A stretch of DNA of 50,287 nt from an uncultured Bdellovibrionales bacterium (GTDB taxonomy: Bacteria; Bdellovibrionota; FAC87; UBA2466), in NCBI GenBank assembly GCA_937903155.1, contig CALCZU010000049.1, positions 1 to 50,287 on the forward strand, read 5' to 3'. The notes under the pieces were generated by a model. The model ran no database searches. It was not told where the DNA came from and worked only from the letters and a program-made list of their open reading frames with translations. This document shows positions 24,286-32,198 of this stretch, in pieces. The position numbers were made by a program, and so were the translations under genes. Within the stretch, counting starts at the first letter, position 1. Every line of letters begins with the position of its first letter.

Positions 24286-25796
24286 TGTTTTCTAATACCG
24301 CTTATGAGGCCATGTACCAGTTCATTGGTCTCGCTCTTCACGAGAAATTCATTGAGGCGATAACCTCGGAGAAAGTATTCCGAGGGTTTCTTCTCATCAC
24401 TTTCGGCTTCCTCTTCTTCCTGACGACGGTCCAATTCTTTTCCCGGTACCTACCGGGCTCACTGATTCAAAGAAAATCGGTGCCGCTATCCAAATACGTG
24501 AAGATCGTCCTTTGGCTTTTCATCGGAATATCGCTTTTGCGGGTGGGTGGCACGAGCACCGTAAAGCGCTTCAATGGAGAGCCTTGGAGCGCCAATCGTT
24601 ACATCAAGGTTCACGTCGTCCAACCGGAGAAGAGCTACAGGGTTAGCTTCATCTTTGAGTTACTTAGCGGCACCGCCGAGGGCCTCGCCGCGATGATCAG
24701 TCGCGTGGTCGACAACGTATTCGGCACCTCCCACTCCCAGCTCGACACTCCGAATTTCTTCTTCAAGGCGATCATGTTTGCCGGTGCTTCCACCGTGGAC
24801 GACCCGAAGCTGAATCGCCAGATCAACTTCTACACCAACGAATGTTTTGACCGCCTTATCCCCCACATGAAGCAGGCCGCAGCCGACAAGAAGCTCGATT
24901 CCCTGTTCGCTAAGAACGCGGCGGCGGACCACCTTCTGTCCGACATCATGCTGGAGATGCCCGACAAGAAATTCATTTCGTGTCTCGATCTGAAGAATCA
25001 AGTTCGCCAAGGAATGGTCGAATACGCGCGAAAGAAGCCCGGTGAGGGCGAGCTCGTCGAGATGTCGAAGCTCGGTTTCAAGATGGCCTTCCAGGGAAAA
25101 TTCACTCCCGAAAGCATCGAGAATTTCCAAGCCTCCAGTCGGCTCGTGAATCACTACCTGGACCAACACGAGGGTTCGCTCGGCATTCAAAAAGGCTCTC
25201 AACTTCCGACCTCAGCGGGCCGGGCAGCTCAGTATTTGAATCGTCTCTTTGGATGGGACGGCCTTCTGGGAAGCGTCGGTTACCTGTTCGGGGGCGACAA
25301 GCTCCAGGGTGCCGCTCTCGCCGCCTCTCGGAGCCAGGAGTTCAGCGAGAACCTCGCCCGCGCCCCCCACGTCGCCGGATTCATCAAGATGCTCATCATC
25401 GCTTCGTTCCCCTGGCTCGTCTTCTTCGTCGTAGCCGGCTACTGGCGCGTCCTTTTCTATTGGTTCCTCATGTACCTGTCGGTGCTTCTGTGGACGCCGA
25501 TTTGGACGCTCCTCTACCACATCATGGTCGGCATCTCGCAATCGAGCGATGTGATGGCGGCCATGGGTGAGCTGGGTGACGGCATCTCGCTGTACAGCGC
25601 AGAACTGGTTACTTCACGCATTTACCATCTTTACGCCGTCTACTCGTGGCTCCAACTACTGACGGGAACTCTCTTTACCGGAATGCTCCTCTACTTCATC
25701 CGACCGGCACTTCAAGACCACCAGGAGGACAGCGCGCCGGAGTTCTTAGAGACCGCCCAGAAGGGCGCAACCAAAGTCGCAGGAGCCGTACTATGA
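24285..25796 (+). CDS. TraG-like inner-membrane mating protein, short form
   Basis: 503 residues, start overlapping the traH-like stop (TAATG). Helices near 30-50 and 68-85, a large periplasmic loop (100-370) and a helix cluster (AGFIKMLIIASFPWLVFFVV, VLFYWFLMYLSVLLWTPIW, a final helix near 470-485) match the N-terminal domain of F TraG. F TraG has over 900 residues with a long C-terminal periplasmic part used in mating-pair stabilisation and entry exclusion; that part is absent here. Confidence 0.7.
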   Translation: MFSNTAYEAMYQFIGLALHEKFIEAITSEKVFRGFLLITFGFLFFLTTVQFFSRYLPGSLIQRKSVPLSKYVKIVLWLFIGISLLRVGGTSTVKRFNGEPWSANRYIKVHVVQPEKSYRVSFIFELLSGTAEGLAAMISRVVDNVFGTSHSQLDTPNFFFKAIMFAGASTVDDPKLNRQINFYTNECFDRLIPHMKQAAADKKLDSLFAKNAAADHLLSDIMLEMPDKKFISCLDLKNQVRQGMVEYARKKPGEGELVEMSKLGFKMAFQGKFTPESIENFQASSRLVNHYLDQHEGSLGIQKGSQLPTSAGRAAQYLNRLFGWDGLLGSVGYLFGGDKLQGAALAASRSQEFSENLARAPHVAGFIKMLIIASFPWLVFFVVAGYWRVLFYWFLMYLSVLLWTPIWTLLYHIMVGISQSSDVMAAMGELGDGISLYSAELVTSRIYHLYAVYSWLQLLTGTLFTGMLLYFIRPALQDHQEDSAPEFLETAQKGATKVAGAVL

Positions 25797-25805
25797 ACCG
25801 AATCG

Positions 25806-25936
25806 CAACTTCCGAAGTTGTTCTCTTCGCTGTTTCTGCTTCTTCTCTTCCGTCTTTTGGGAGGGCCTCGTGCCCTCCCGGGGGATTGGGGGCGAAGCCA
25901 CCAAACGTAGTTATAAGGGGGGTGGCGCCAGCCCCC
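25806..25936. repeat. Cluster of GC-rich palindromes between transfer and mobilisation genes
   Basis: Four inverted repeats: CAACTTC/GAAGTTG (25806-25820), GGGAGGGC/GCCCTCCC with a 5-base loop (25859-25879, perfect 8 bp), GGGGGC/GCCACC around GAA (25888-25902), and a GGGGGTGGC/GCCAGCCCCC self-complementary block (25918-25936). The open frame that continues from an ATG at 25793 through this stretch has poor protein character. Candidate origin of transfer, attenuator or small transposon remnant. Confidence 0.45.
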
Positions 25937-26014
25937 ATGCTTGCAAATCCCAAAAATCCTACGCCGCTCAATGTCACAAAAACGCAATTCACTGAAACAA
26001 ACCAAGGAACACAC

Positions 26015-26323
26015 ATGAACAAATCAGCTCAAAAAACCGATCACCAACGCTCCACGCCACTGCGGCTCCTGCCTACAATTTTTCTTACTACACTCCTCAT
26101 CTCCACAACCTCCTGTAGCTCTCAACGTCACAAAAAATCTTCACTCATGAATCTACTCAACGCGGAAGAAACACTTCTCCACAGCATTGAAACGGAACGC
26201 TCGACAAAATCGATTAAGAAACGGCTCGACCAGGATCAGACGCTTCTCGAAGCGGAATGGCATCTACACGAAGCTATCCGCGCTCTCTTCGAAGCAAACC
26301 ATGCGTTGAAGAAGTCCCTATAG
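26015..26323 (+). CDS. Small lipoprotein upstream of the relaxase genes
   Basis: 102 residues: hydrophobic signal (LRLLPTIFLTTLLISTTSC) with a candidate lipidated C34, then a charged helical domain (LLNAEETLLHSIETERSTKS to EAIRALFEANHALKKSL). I chose the ATG at 26015 with AAGGAA upstream; the frame is open back to an ATG at 25793 that overlaps the TraG-like stop, but that would put 74 odd residues before the signal sequence. It could be a surface-exclusion or mating-pore lipoprotein; no family is recognised. Confidence 0.55.
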   Translation: MNKSAQKTDHQRSTPLRLLPTIFLTTLLISTTSCSSQRHKKSSLMNLLNAEETLLHSIETERSTKSIKKRLDQDQTLLEAEWHLHEAIRALFEANHALKKSL

Positions 26324-26346
26324 AAGCGAACCAAGGAGGTTACCCG

Positions 26347-26526
26347 ATGAACCAAGACAATTTCGAAATCGAGTCCAAAGGGGACTCGGTAATGGAACAA
26401 GTCGGCGCCGTCAAAGAAGCGGCAAAGGCTCTAAATGATTCAGTCGATCAATCGACGGATGAACAAGAAGAGGTATCAGGATGGATAACATTAATAGCGA
26501 AAGCGTTGCTCTCGATCTTCAAGTGA
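26347..26526 (+). CDS. Small acidic protein with an amphipathic C-terminal helix
   Basis: 59 residues with a very strong ribosome binding site (AAGGAGGTT). The N-terminal part is acidic and the end (SGWITLIAKALLSIFK) is an amphipathic or membrane-touching helix. It overlaps the MobC-like gene by 46 bases. No family is recognised. Confidence 0.5.
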   Translation: MNQDNFEIESKGDSVMEQVGAVKEAAKALNDSVDQSTDEQEEVSGWITLIAKALLSIFK

Positions 26527-26879
26527 AGAGTCTAAACGCGGTTGAGAAAAAACCAGGCTGCCCTGAGAGGCGTGCCAACGTTCGTTTCACGGAAAAGGAA
26601 TGGGATCGAATTCTAAGGGAGAAGGACGTCACCGGAAGAAGTATCCCCGAGCTTCTGAAAAATCGCTTTTTCCATTACCCGGCGTATGTCACCGCACTCT
26701 CGCCGGAGACTCAACAGGCGATTCTGATGTTGCACCGACGAATGAGTAACAACCTCAATCAAATTGCGAAGGGCTTAAATAGCGGCTTTCGCGAAGGATG
26801 GAGCAATGGCTTTTTAGAAGTGCGCAACGATTTGTCCGAGGTTCGCCGTCTCATCGCGGGAGTCTATGGCAATCATTAA
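26481..26879 (+). CDS. MobC-like relaxosome accessory protein
   Basis: 132 residues. A ribbon-helix-helix-like stretch (RRANVRFTEKEWDRILREKD, SIPELLKNRFF) is followed by the MobC-type signature NNLNQIAKGLNSG. Such proteins bind the origin of transfer and help the relaxase open the DNA. It ends 14 bases inside the relaxase gene, the usual mobC-mobA layout. Confidence 0.8.
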   Translation: MDNINSESVALDLQVKSLNAVEKKPGCPERRANVRFTEKEWDRILREKDVTGRSIPELLKNRFFHYPAYVTALSPETQQAILMLHRRMSNNLNQIAKGLNSGFREGWSNGFLEVRNDLSEVRRLIAGVYGNH

Positions 26880-28662
26880 GATCTATTTTCGCAAAAACGC
26901 CAAAACCCTTTTGGAGTATGTCCAGCGCGAAGGGGCACCAAACGATCCCGTCTATGCGTCAGGTTGCACCCAAGAAACGGCAATCTCGGATTTCGAAGCA
27001 ACCCGCAAGGCGGCTTATTCGAAAGGAAAGAACGAGGCGATGCACGTGATCCAAAGTTGGAGCGAGGAAGAGAGCAAAAAGCATCCCCCCGAGTTCTTCA
27101 ATGCCATCGGGCAAGAGATGGCTTCGGAATATTTCAAGGGACACGAGTTCGTTATTCGGACGCACACCGATACCGGAAAATTTCACAACCACATCGTGGT
27201 GAACATGGTGAACTTCGAGACCGGAAAGATGCTCGAGAATAAAAAATATCACCTCTATCGGCTGAGGGATCAAAGCGACAAGATCTGCCAGGCAAAAGGA
27301 CTCTCCGTCATAAACCGAGACGCGAAGGAAAGACAAAACCGACTCCCAGACAAAGTCTTGCGCATGAACCGTTTCAATCGTTTTTCTTACATTTTTGACA
27401 CCAAACAAAAGGCGGATTTCGCTCGGAAATACTCGACCAGTTACGATGAATATGCGGCGATTCTTGGACAACTCGGTGTTGCAGCGCGGATCGAAAAGAA
27501 AAACATCACCTATTTCTACAACGGCGTGGTCAGAGGAAAACGTGGCGACAAGCTTGGCCCGCGCTATGACAAGAAGGGTCTCGAAGAAGCTTTCCAGAAG
27601 AATGACGCCCTTTTTCGCGAACGCCCGGAGCTCCGCGCTTCTGTCGCAGGAAAAGTTCACGCCGTTGTCACCGGAGCGGAGTCGCTATCCGCAGCTAAAG
27701 ATTACTCGCGCTTTACAAAGGTAGCGAGAGGCCCGGAGCGCAGATCTTATCCATTCGAGAAAGACGTCGTAGGCAGCATGGTGCCTCTCGATGAGATCCG
27801 CAAAGCTCGTATGGGAAATATTTTCGAATATTGCAAACGAAACAAATTGGAGCTGGCAAAGAACGAGAAGGGGCAATCGGTTTTGAAGGGTCGCCCGTTC
27901 GTCGTTGTGACCGAGAATGAATGGATCAATACAAAAAACAAGACTCGCGGCACGCTCATCGAGTTCGCGGCGGCGCACAAGGAGAAGAGTTTTCTCCAGG
28001 CGATTGCTCATATCAACAATAACCCGCGTCTCCTGTTGCTTGAGAACACTTTCGGAGAGCAAAAGCGCAAGTTCACTTCGTTCTATTTCCCGAAAGAAGA
28101 AGCCATGGACTGGAAGCATTCCGTGGAACACTTCAGTCGCTTTCTCACAGCACTTAGTTGCAGCTCGAAAGTCGGCGAGACACTTCTAAAAAAGCAACAG
28201 GTACAAGTCGGGAAAAACGGTGTCATCCGATTCTTTGGTAAAGATGAACAAAGCGGCGCGCTCGAGTTCACTCCAAGTTCAGATGGAACTTGGACAAAAA
28301 ATAAGAAGGGTACGATTCAATCCCCTTTCTTTGCGAGTCGAGGAACTGGCCGCACGGCGATCGTTTTCACCGATCCGCTCGCCCTTCTTCAACACCACGG
28401 CAATACTCTTTTCAGCATCGGCCCGCGAGAAAAAGGCGTCCTCGCTTTGCTCGAACCGAGCAAGGAATCCGTGGACAAGTATGTGGCCACAAACAAGCAG
28501 GTTAAGGAGCTCATTTTCGCGCTTCCGAGGGGTCGAAAACCTACGACCGAGGAACTCGATTTATTCAGCAACCTCAAAAAGAGGTACCTCGAAATGGGCA
28601 TACACGTGCGCAACGCAAATGCGACCGAGTTGCACCGCGAAGGTCCGACAATGAGTCGTTAG
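26866..28662 (+). CDS. Relaxase of the MobA/VirD2 (MOB-P-like) family with a C-terminal Toprim-like domain
   Basis: 598 residues. The relaxase domain (1 to about 240) has the three-histidine metal motif H100, H107, H109 (RTHTDTGKFHNHIVVN) and candidate nucleophile tyrosines Y7 and Y18. It nicks the origin of transfer and stays bound to the 5' end. Residues 320-400 and 475-585 resemble the DUF3991/Toprim extension of some relaxases (RGTLIEFAAAHKEKS; TAIVFTDPLALLQHHG; VKELIFALPRGRKPT), but the usual acidic residues of an active Toprim are not obvious. Linked to the MobC-like gene. Confidence 0.85.
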   Translation: MAIIKIYFRKNAKTLLEYVQREGAPNDPVYASGCTQETAISDFEATRKAAYSKGKNEAMHVIQSWSEEESKKHPPEFFNAIGQEMASEYFKGHEFVIRTHTDTGKFHNHIVVNMVNFETGKMLENKKYHLYRLRDQSDKICQAKGLSVINRDAKERQNRLPDKVLRMNRFNRFSYIFDTKQKADFARKYSTSYDEYAAILGQLGVAARIEKKNITYFYNGVVRGKRGDKLGPRYDKKGLEEAFQKNDALFRERPELRASVAGKVHAVVTGAESLSAAKDYSRFTKVARGPERRSYPFEKDVVGSMVPLDEIRKARMGNIFEYCKRNKLELAKNEKGQSVLKGRPFVVVTENEWINTKNKTRGTLIEFAAAHKEKSFLQAIAHINNNPRLLLLENTFGEQKRKFTSFYFPKEEAMDWKHSVEHFSRFLTALSCSSKVGETLLKKQQVQVGKNGVIRFFGKDEQSGALEFTPSSDGTWTKNKKGTIQSPFFASRGTGRTAIVFTDPLALLQHHGNTLFSIGPREKGVLALLEPSKESVDKYVATNKQVKELIFALPRGRKPTTEELDLFSNLKKRYLEMGIHVRNANATELHREGPTMSR

Positions 28663-28674
28663 AGAATTTTGTTC

Positions 28675-28763
28675 CCGCCATCAAGCCCGTTGGCTTGCGG
28701 CAAAAAAGTAATTGGCCCGTCCTTACCACTGCGAAGGCGGATCGGCCCACACGGGAGATCCGC
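28675..28763 (+). promoter_or_regulatory. Structured leader element, copy C, before the ribbon-helix-helix gene
   Basis: Stem 1: CCGC 28675-28678 with GCGG 28697-28700, capped by AAGCC 28683-28687 with GGCTT 28692-28696. Linker AAAAAGTAATT 28703-28713, identical to copy B. Loop motif ACCACTGCGAAGG 28725-28737. Two incompatible pairings are possible: CCCGT 28716-28720 with ACGGG 28751-28755, or GCGGATC 28737-28743 with GATCCGC 28757-28763. The second encloses the ribosome site and abuts the ATG at 28764. Confidence 0.6.
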
Positions 28764-29153
28764 ATGGATAGCAATCCAGCAGAAAAGAAAACGAAACAGA
28801 TCGCGAAGACGAGCGGGTACGCAACGCTCAGAGTGAAAAAGGACACGCGACGTAAGGCCGTTCAAGCGGTCGAGAAGTTGAACACCAAAGACTACGGTGC
28901 ACGCGTAAAAGTAAGCGACTATGTCGCATTCGCTTTGTCGCTTGTGACTTCCGACCATCATGCCCTTCTTCAGGAGGCAACGCTTAGCCACGAGGATCGG
29001 TTGAAGCGAGAGCACAAAGCGTACATCGCGGAACACGGAATGATCTCAAGGGACGAATACCTCGGGAAACGTCTCAGTGGCGAGATACCCCCGAGCACTC
29101 AAAAACAGGGGGTAGAGAAGGGGTTCGAGTCCATAGAAAAAGCGGGGGGTTAA
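28764..29153 (+). CDS. Ribbon-helix-helix-type DNA-binding protein
   Basis: 129 residues from ATG 28764. The segment GYATLRVKKDTRRKAVQAVE, then VKVSDYVAFALSLV fits a strand followed by two helices, as in MetJ/Arc-type DNA-binding proteins; the rest is a charged helical tail. It lies between the relaxase and the excisionase, so it may be a relaxosome or transfer regulator. It is the gene behind leader copy C. It could be the protein that binds the palindromes at 7703-7968, but nothing shows this directly. Confidence 0.6.
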   Translation: MDSNPAEKKTKQIAKTSGYATLRVKKDTRRKAVQAVEKLNTKDYGARVKVSDYVAFALSLVTSDHHALLQEATLSHEDRLKREHKAYIAEHGMISRDEYLGKRLSGEIPPSTQKQGVEKGFESIEKAGG

Positions 29154-29157
29154 TGAT

Positions 29158-29379
29158 ATGAGTTCATTAGTCAACTCCGGCAAAGCGTCCGAGAATCTGT
29201 TCTTTGACAATCGAGTCGTATGGTCCGTCGAAGACGTGGCGAGAGAACTCAAAATATCTATTCGTCACGTCTATAAACTCGTATCCCGCGATAAAATCCC
29301 CTACTCCAAAGTGGGGCGATTGGTTCGGTTTTCTCCAGTGTGCATCTGTGAGTGGCTCCAAAAAGGAGGCACTCGATGA
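29158..29379 (+). CDS. Excisionase / AlpA-like helix-turn-helix protein
   Basis: 73 residues with a winged helix-turn-helix of the excisionase type: WSVEDVARELKISIRHVYKLV followed by KIPYSKVGRLVRFSPVCICEWL. Such proteins direct the integrase towards excision. The stop overlaps the integrase ATG, so the two are co-translated. Confidence 0.8.
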   Translation: MSSLVNSGKASENLFFDNRVVWSVEDVARELKISIRHVYKLVSRDKIPYSKVGRLVRFSPVCICEWLQKGGTR

Positions 29380-30695
29380 AACGCAAAGAGGAACCGTTAC
29401 GTAACCACCCTGGAATTGCCAAGCGTTACGTATTTAATGAGAAAACCCAAAAATGGATCGATTCTGGAAAGTACAGAGCGATCCGGAGAATAATCGAGGA
29501 CGGCGAGCCCAAGAAACTCCAAGGTGTGTTCGATAATATCGAAGACGCCAAGGCGTTTCGGATGGGGATCTTGGAAAAGACTGCCGGTGGGACAGACGTC
29601 CACCGCGTCTCTTCCGGAGATCCAAATCAACGGTTTACGTTTTGGGCTCTCGTCGAAGAATGGAAATCGCTCCATTATCTCGAAATAGAACTGACTAGCC
29701 AGCAGATGTACGAAGTAAGGCTTCCGCATTTGCAGTTCCTAAAGAACTGTAACGTGGATGATATCAGTACATCAGCAGTGACTTCGCTGGTGAAACACTG
29801 GGTGAGCGAGGACTACCCGAAGCCGAAGGATAGGCAGACGTTTGAGAAAGAACTGGATCTCCTCAAAGTGATCCTGAATTTCTATAGACGGCATAAGAAC
29901 CACGCCTACTTCGTTCCAATCCTGTCTGATCACTACAAGGCGGCTGATATTGCCAAGAAAGCAAAATCGCCGGTGCGGGGGCTCAAGCAGGAGGACATCG
30001 GGAAGTTCCTCGATGCCGTTCGCGCCAGGTATCCACAAAACTACGTGTTGGCCCTGTTTCAAATAGGGTTAGGACTTAGGATTGGAGAGACCCTGGCCAT
30101 TCATTGGGACGACTTGGACTTGGAAAAAGGGACCGCAGTCATTCAGCGCAACGTAGCTTGGGATAAGCAGAGTCAAAAACTCTTTCTTAAGCTTAGAAAG
30201 AACAAGAAGGCGCTAAGGGTTGCAATCCCCGCTCTCATTGTCTGGGAACTCCTAGAATGGAAAAAAAAGCGTGACCGCAACGTCGCGCTCGTTTTCCACC
30301 GCGAGGGTCAGTTGCTTAAACGCCAGCAGATCTCAAAGGCGTATAACCGGGTACTAAAGGCGCTAGGAATTACCTACGTCACGGGTACCCATATGCTTCG
30401 GAAAACTTCTGGCACGTTGGCGAGGAAGATCACCGGCGATGTATACGCTGCTTCAAAACTTCTCGACCATTCCTCAGTGAGTATTACTGAGAAGTATTAC
30501 CAAGAGGAATTGGACGAGGACAAAGTGATGGTTGCGAATGCACTCAATGGGGTGTTGGTCGGATACGTGGGGGACGCGAAGAAAAATTCTGGGGAAAATC
30601 CCCCCGAAAAAATTCGCGCCGAAAGCAATCCTGTCCCCCTGTGTCCCCCACTTTCACATCGTCCGATCCTGAATCTAGTTAAATCAAGTAGTTAA
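29376..30695 (+). CDS. int: Tyrosine recombinase, ICE integrase
   Basis: 439 residues from ATG 29376, with AGGAGG 6 bases upstream. N-terminal SAM-like DNA-binding domain (about 95-175) and catalytic domain with R235 (GLGLRIGETLAIHW), H339 and R342 (HMLRK), H365 (LLDHSS) and nucleophile Y374 (ITEKYYQ). It catalyses integration and excision of the element. It ends 7 bases from the 3' end of tRNA-Ser, the typical attachment site layout. Confidence 0.95.
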   Translation: MKRKEEPLRNHPGIAKRYVFNEKTQKWIDSGKYRAIRRIIEDGEPKKLQGVFDNIEDAKAFRMGILEKTAGGTDVHRVSSGDPNQRFTFWALVEEWKSLHYLEIELTSQQMYEVRLPHLQFLKNCNVDDISTSAVTSLVKHWVSEDYPKPKDRQTFEKELDLLKVILNFYRRHKNHAYFVPILSDHYKAADIAKKAKSPVRGLKQEDIGKFLDAVRARYPQNYVLALFQIGLGLRIGETLAIHWDDLDLEKGTAVIQRNVAWDKQSQKLFLKLRKNKKALRVAIPALIVWELLEWKKKRDRNVALVFHREGQLLKRQQISKAYNRVLKALGITYVTGTHMLRKTSGTLARKITGDVYAASKLLDHSSVSITEKYYQEELDEDKVMVANALNGVLVGYVGDAKKNSGENPPEKIRAESNPVPLCPPLSHRPILNLVKSSS

Positions 30696-30702
30696 AAAGT
30701 AA

Positions 30703-30795
30703 TGGCGGAGAGGAGAGGATTCGAACCTCCGATACAGTGTTACCCGTATAACGCTTTAGCAAAGCGCCGCCTTCGACCAACTCGGCCACCTCTCC
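30703..30795 (-). tRNA. tRNA-Ser (anticodon GCU), ICE attachment site
   Basis: 93 bases including an encoded CCA. The acceptor stem GGAGAGG/CCTCTCC, discriminator G, a T arm with GGTTCGAATC, a long variable arm as expected for serine, and an anticodon loop TTGCTAA. The 3' end faces the integrase. Reads AGC and AGU codons. Confidence 0.95.
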
Positions 30796-31115
30796 CTAAC
30801 AAAACTTGATAGGTTTGAGACATTGACATGTACCATCAAATGATAGGCGCTTCAAATAGGAATATTAATGCATTGCAAAAAAGCAAAGGGAAGGGGTTTA
30901 TGGCCCCCTCCCTCAGAAAACAGACGGATCACCGGTGCAAGTTTTACTGCTTTCGTGATGCCGTACAGGGTGCTGATTCGATGATGATTTTGTCTGTTTC
31001 AACCGTAAAAAACTAGACTAAAAATTTATCGATAAATTGCGGAGCAGACAAATTATTTTATTGAAAAGATTTTTTTATTTTTGTTTACAAACTGGATTTG
31101 CAGAAAATATTTCGG
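30796..31115. other. 320-base AT-rich intergenic region between tRNA-Ser and nadA
   Basis: It should hold the tRNA promoter (leftward) and the end of the nad operon. A perfect 16-base palindrome AATTTATCGATAAATT (31023-31038), followed by T bases on the minus strand, could be a weak terminator for nadA. A 62-codon frame at 30828-31016 has no ribosome site or protein character. I see no convincing gene. Confidence 0.5.
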
Positions 31116-32177
31116 CTACGCAGTCAAGCTGAGCATTCGATCGAGTGCTACACGCGCATAATGCTTCACGTTGTCGGGAACTCGCACTTGTTCGAAAGAA
31201 TTTAAATTCTCCACCGTGTAAAGTAATCTTCCCATCGTGATTTGATACATCGTCAAACACAGTGAGCGATGAAGTTTAGTGATCATGCGATCGGGATGTT
31301 CAGACGCGAGATTTTGAACGAGGTTAATTTCGGTGCCGATAAAAATCTGCGACGCAGGTTTTTGAGCCGCGACGTATTTGCGGATGAAATCCGTACTTCC
31401 TACTGCGTCAGCTTTTTCGACTACCTCTTTCGGACACTCGGGGTGAACAACAACTAACGCCGAAGGATAAAATTTTCGAACGTGTTCGATATCTCTTACC
31501 GTAAATTTTTGATGAACCGGGCAGTAGCCTCGCCACAAAATCACTTTTGCATCGGCGTAACTTTCAGGTTCCCCCCCATCGGGCTTTTCCGGATCCCAGA
31601 CGGCAATATCATCGGGATCGATACCGTATTTCAAGGCGGTATTCCGACCAAGATGTTCGTCGGGGAGGAAGAAAATTCTTTTTCCTTCTTTAAAGGCCCA
31701 TTCAAAAGTTTTATTTGCGTTACTCGAAGTGCAAATCGTTCCGCCTTTTTCACCGCAGAAAGATTTAATTTCCGCGGTGCTATTCATATAGGTCACAGGA
31801 ATAAGTTTTTCTCCAGGAGAGAGAACATCCCAAGCCCGATACACTTGTTCGAGGGATGCCATATCGGCCATCGGACAACCGGCTTCCGGATCGGGATGCA
31901 AAACCACTTGGTCTGGGCGACATAAAATCGCGGCACTTTCAGCCATAAATCGGACGCCTGCAAAGACGATGTACTTGCCGCCTTCAAATGAAGAAGCGGA
32001 TTTGGAAAGTCCGTAAGAATCGCCGACAAAATCAGCAAGTTCGGTGATCTTTTTTCGCTGGTAGAGATGCGCAAGTAGACACAAGTCCTGTCCCTGCTCT
32101 TTTTTAATCGCGCGAATGCGGGCCGAAATTTCTTCCTCGGGAAGGGATTCGTAACTTCTAATTTTTTCAATATCCAT
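31116..32177 (-). CDS. nadA: Quinolinate synthase
   Basis: 353 residues. NadA condenses iminoaspartate (from NadB) with dihydroxyacetone phosphate to quinolinate, using a 4Fe-4S cluster. The three cluster cysteines are C101 (AGCPMAD), C219 (RGYCPVHQ) and C307 (RSLCLTMYQIT). I chose the ATG at 32177 because AGGAGG then sits 7 bases upstream; the ATG at 32183 would be only 1 base from it. Last gene of nadC-nadB-nadA. Confidence 0.95.
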   Translation of the reverse strand: MDIEKIRSYESLPEEEISARIRAIKKEQGQDLCLLAHLYQRKKITELADFVGDSYGLSKSASSFEGGKYIVFAGVRFMAESAAILCRPDQVVLHPDPEAGCPMADMASLEQVYRAWDVLSPGEKLIPVTYMNSTAEIKSFCGEKGGTICTSSNANKTFEWAFKEGKRIFFLPDEHLGRNTALKYGIDPDDIAVWDPEKPDGGEPESYADAKVILWRGYCPVHQKFTVRDIEHVRKFYPSALVVVHPECPKEVVEKADAVGSTDFIRKYVAAQKPASQIFIGTEINLVQNLASEHPDRMITKLHRSLCLTMYQITMGRLLYTVENLNSFEQVRVPDNVKHYARVALDRMLSLTA

Positions 32178-32198
32178 GATCATGCCTCCTCCCTTATA

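Larger units (their letters stand above)
7689..30702. mobile_element. Integrative and conjugative element, visible backbone (left end not resolved)
   Basis: Contains the F-type mating apparatus, coupling ATPase, relaxase, excisionase and integrase, all rightward. The right end lies at the 3' end of tRNA-Ser(GCU). I searched by eye for a second copy of the tRNA 3' end (starting GGCGGAGAGGAGAGG) and found none, so the element extends further left than 7689, perhaps beyond base 1. Base 7689 marks only the start of the recognisable backbone; the signalling genes at 1-7688 may be cargo. Confidence 0.8.

Noticed and set aside
25793..26014. N-terminal extension of the lipoprotein from an ATG that overlaps the TraG-like stop
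   Set aside because: Runs through GC-rich palindromes, has poor protein character, and would place 74 residues before an otherwise good lipoprotein signal; a separate ATG with a ribosome site exists at 26015.
30828..31016. 62-codon frame between tRNA-Ser and nadA
   Set aside because: No ribosome site, low-quality composition, and it runs against the tRNA promoter region.
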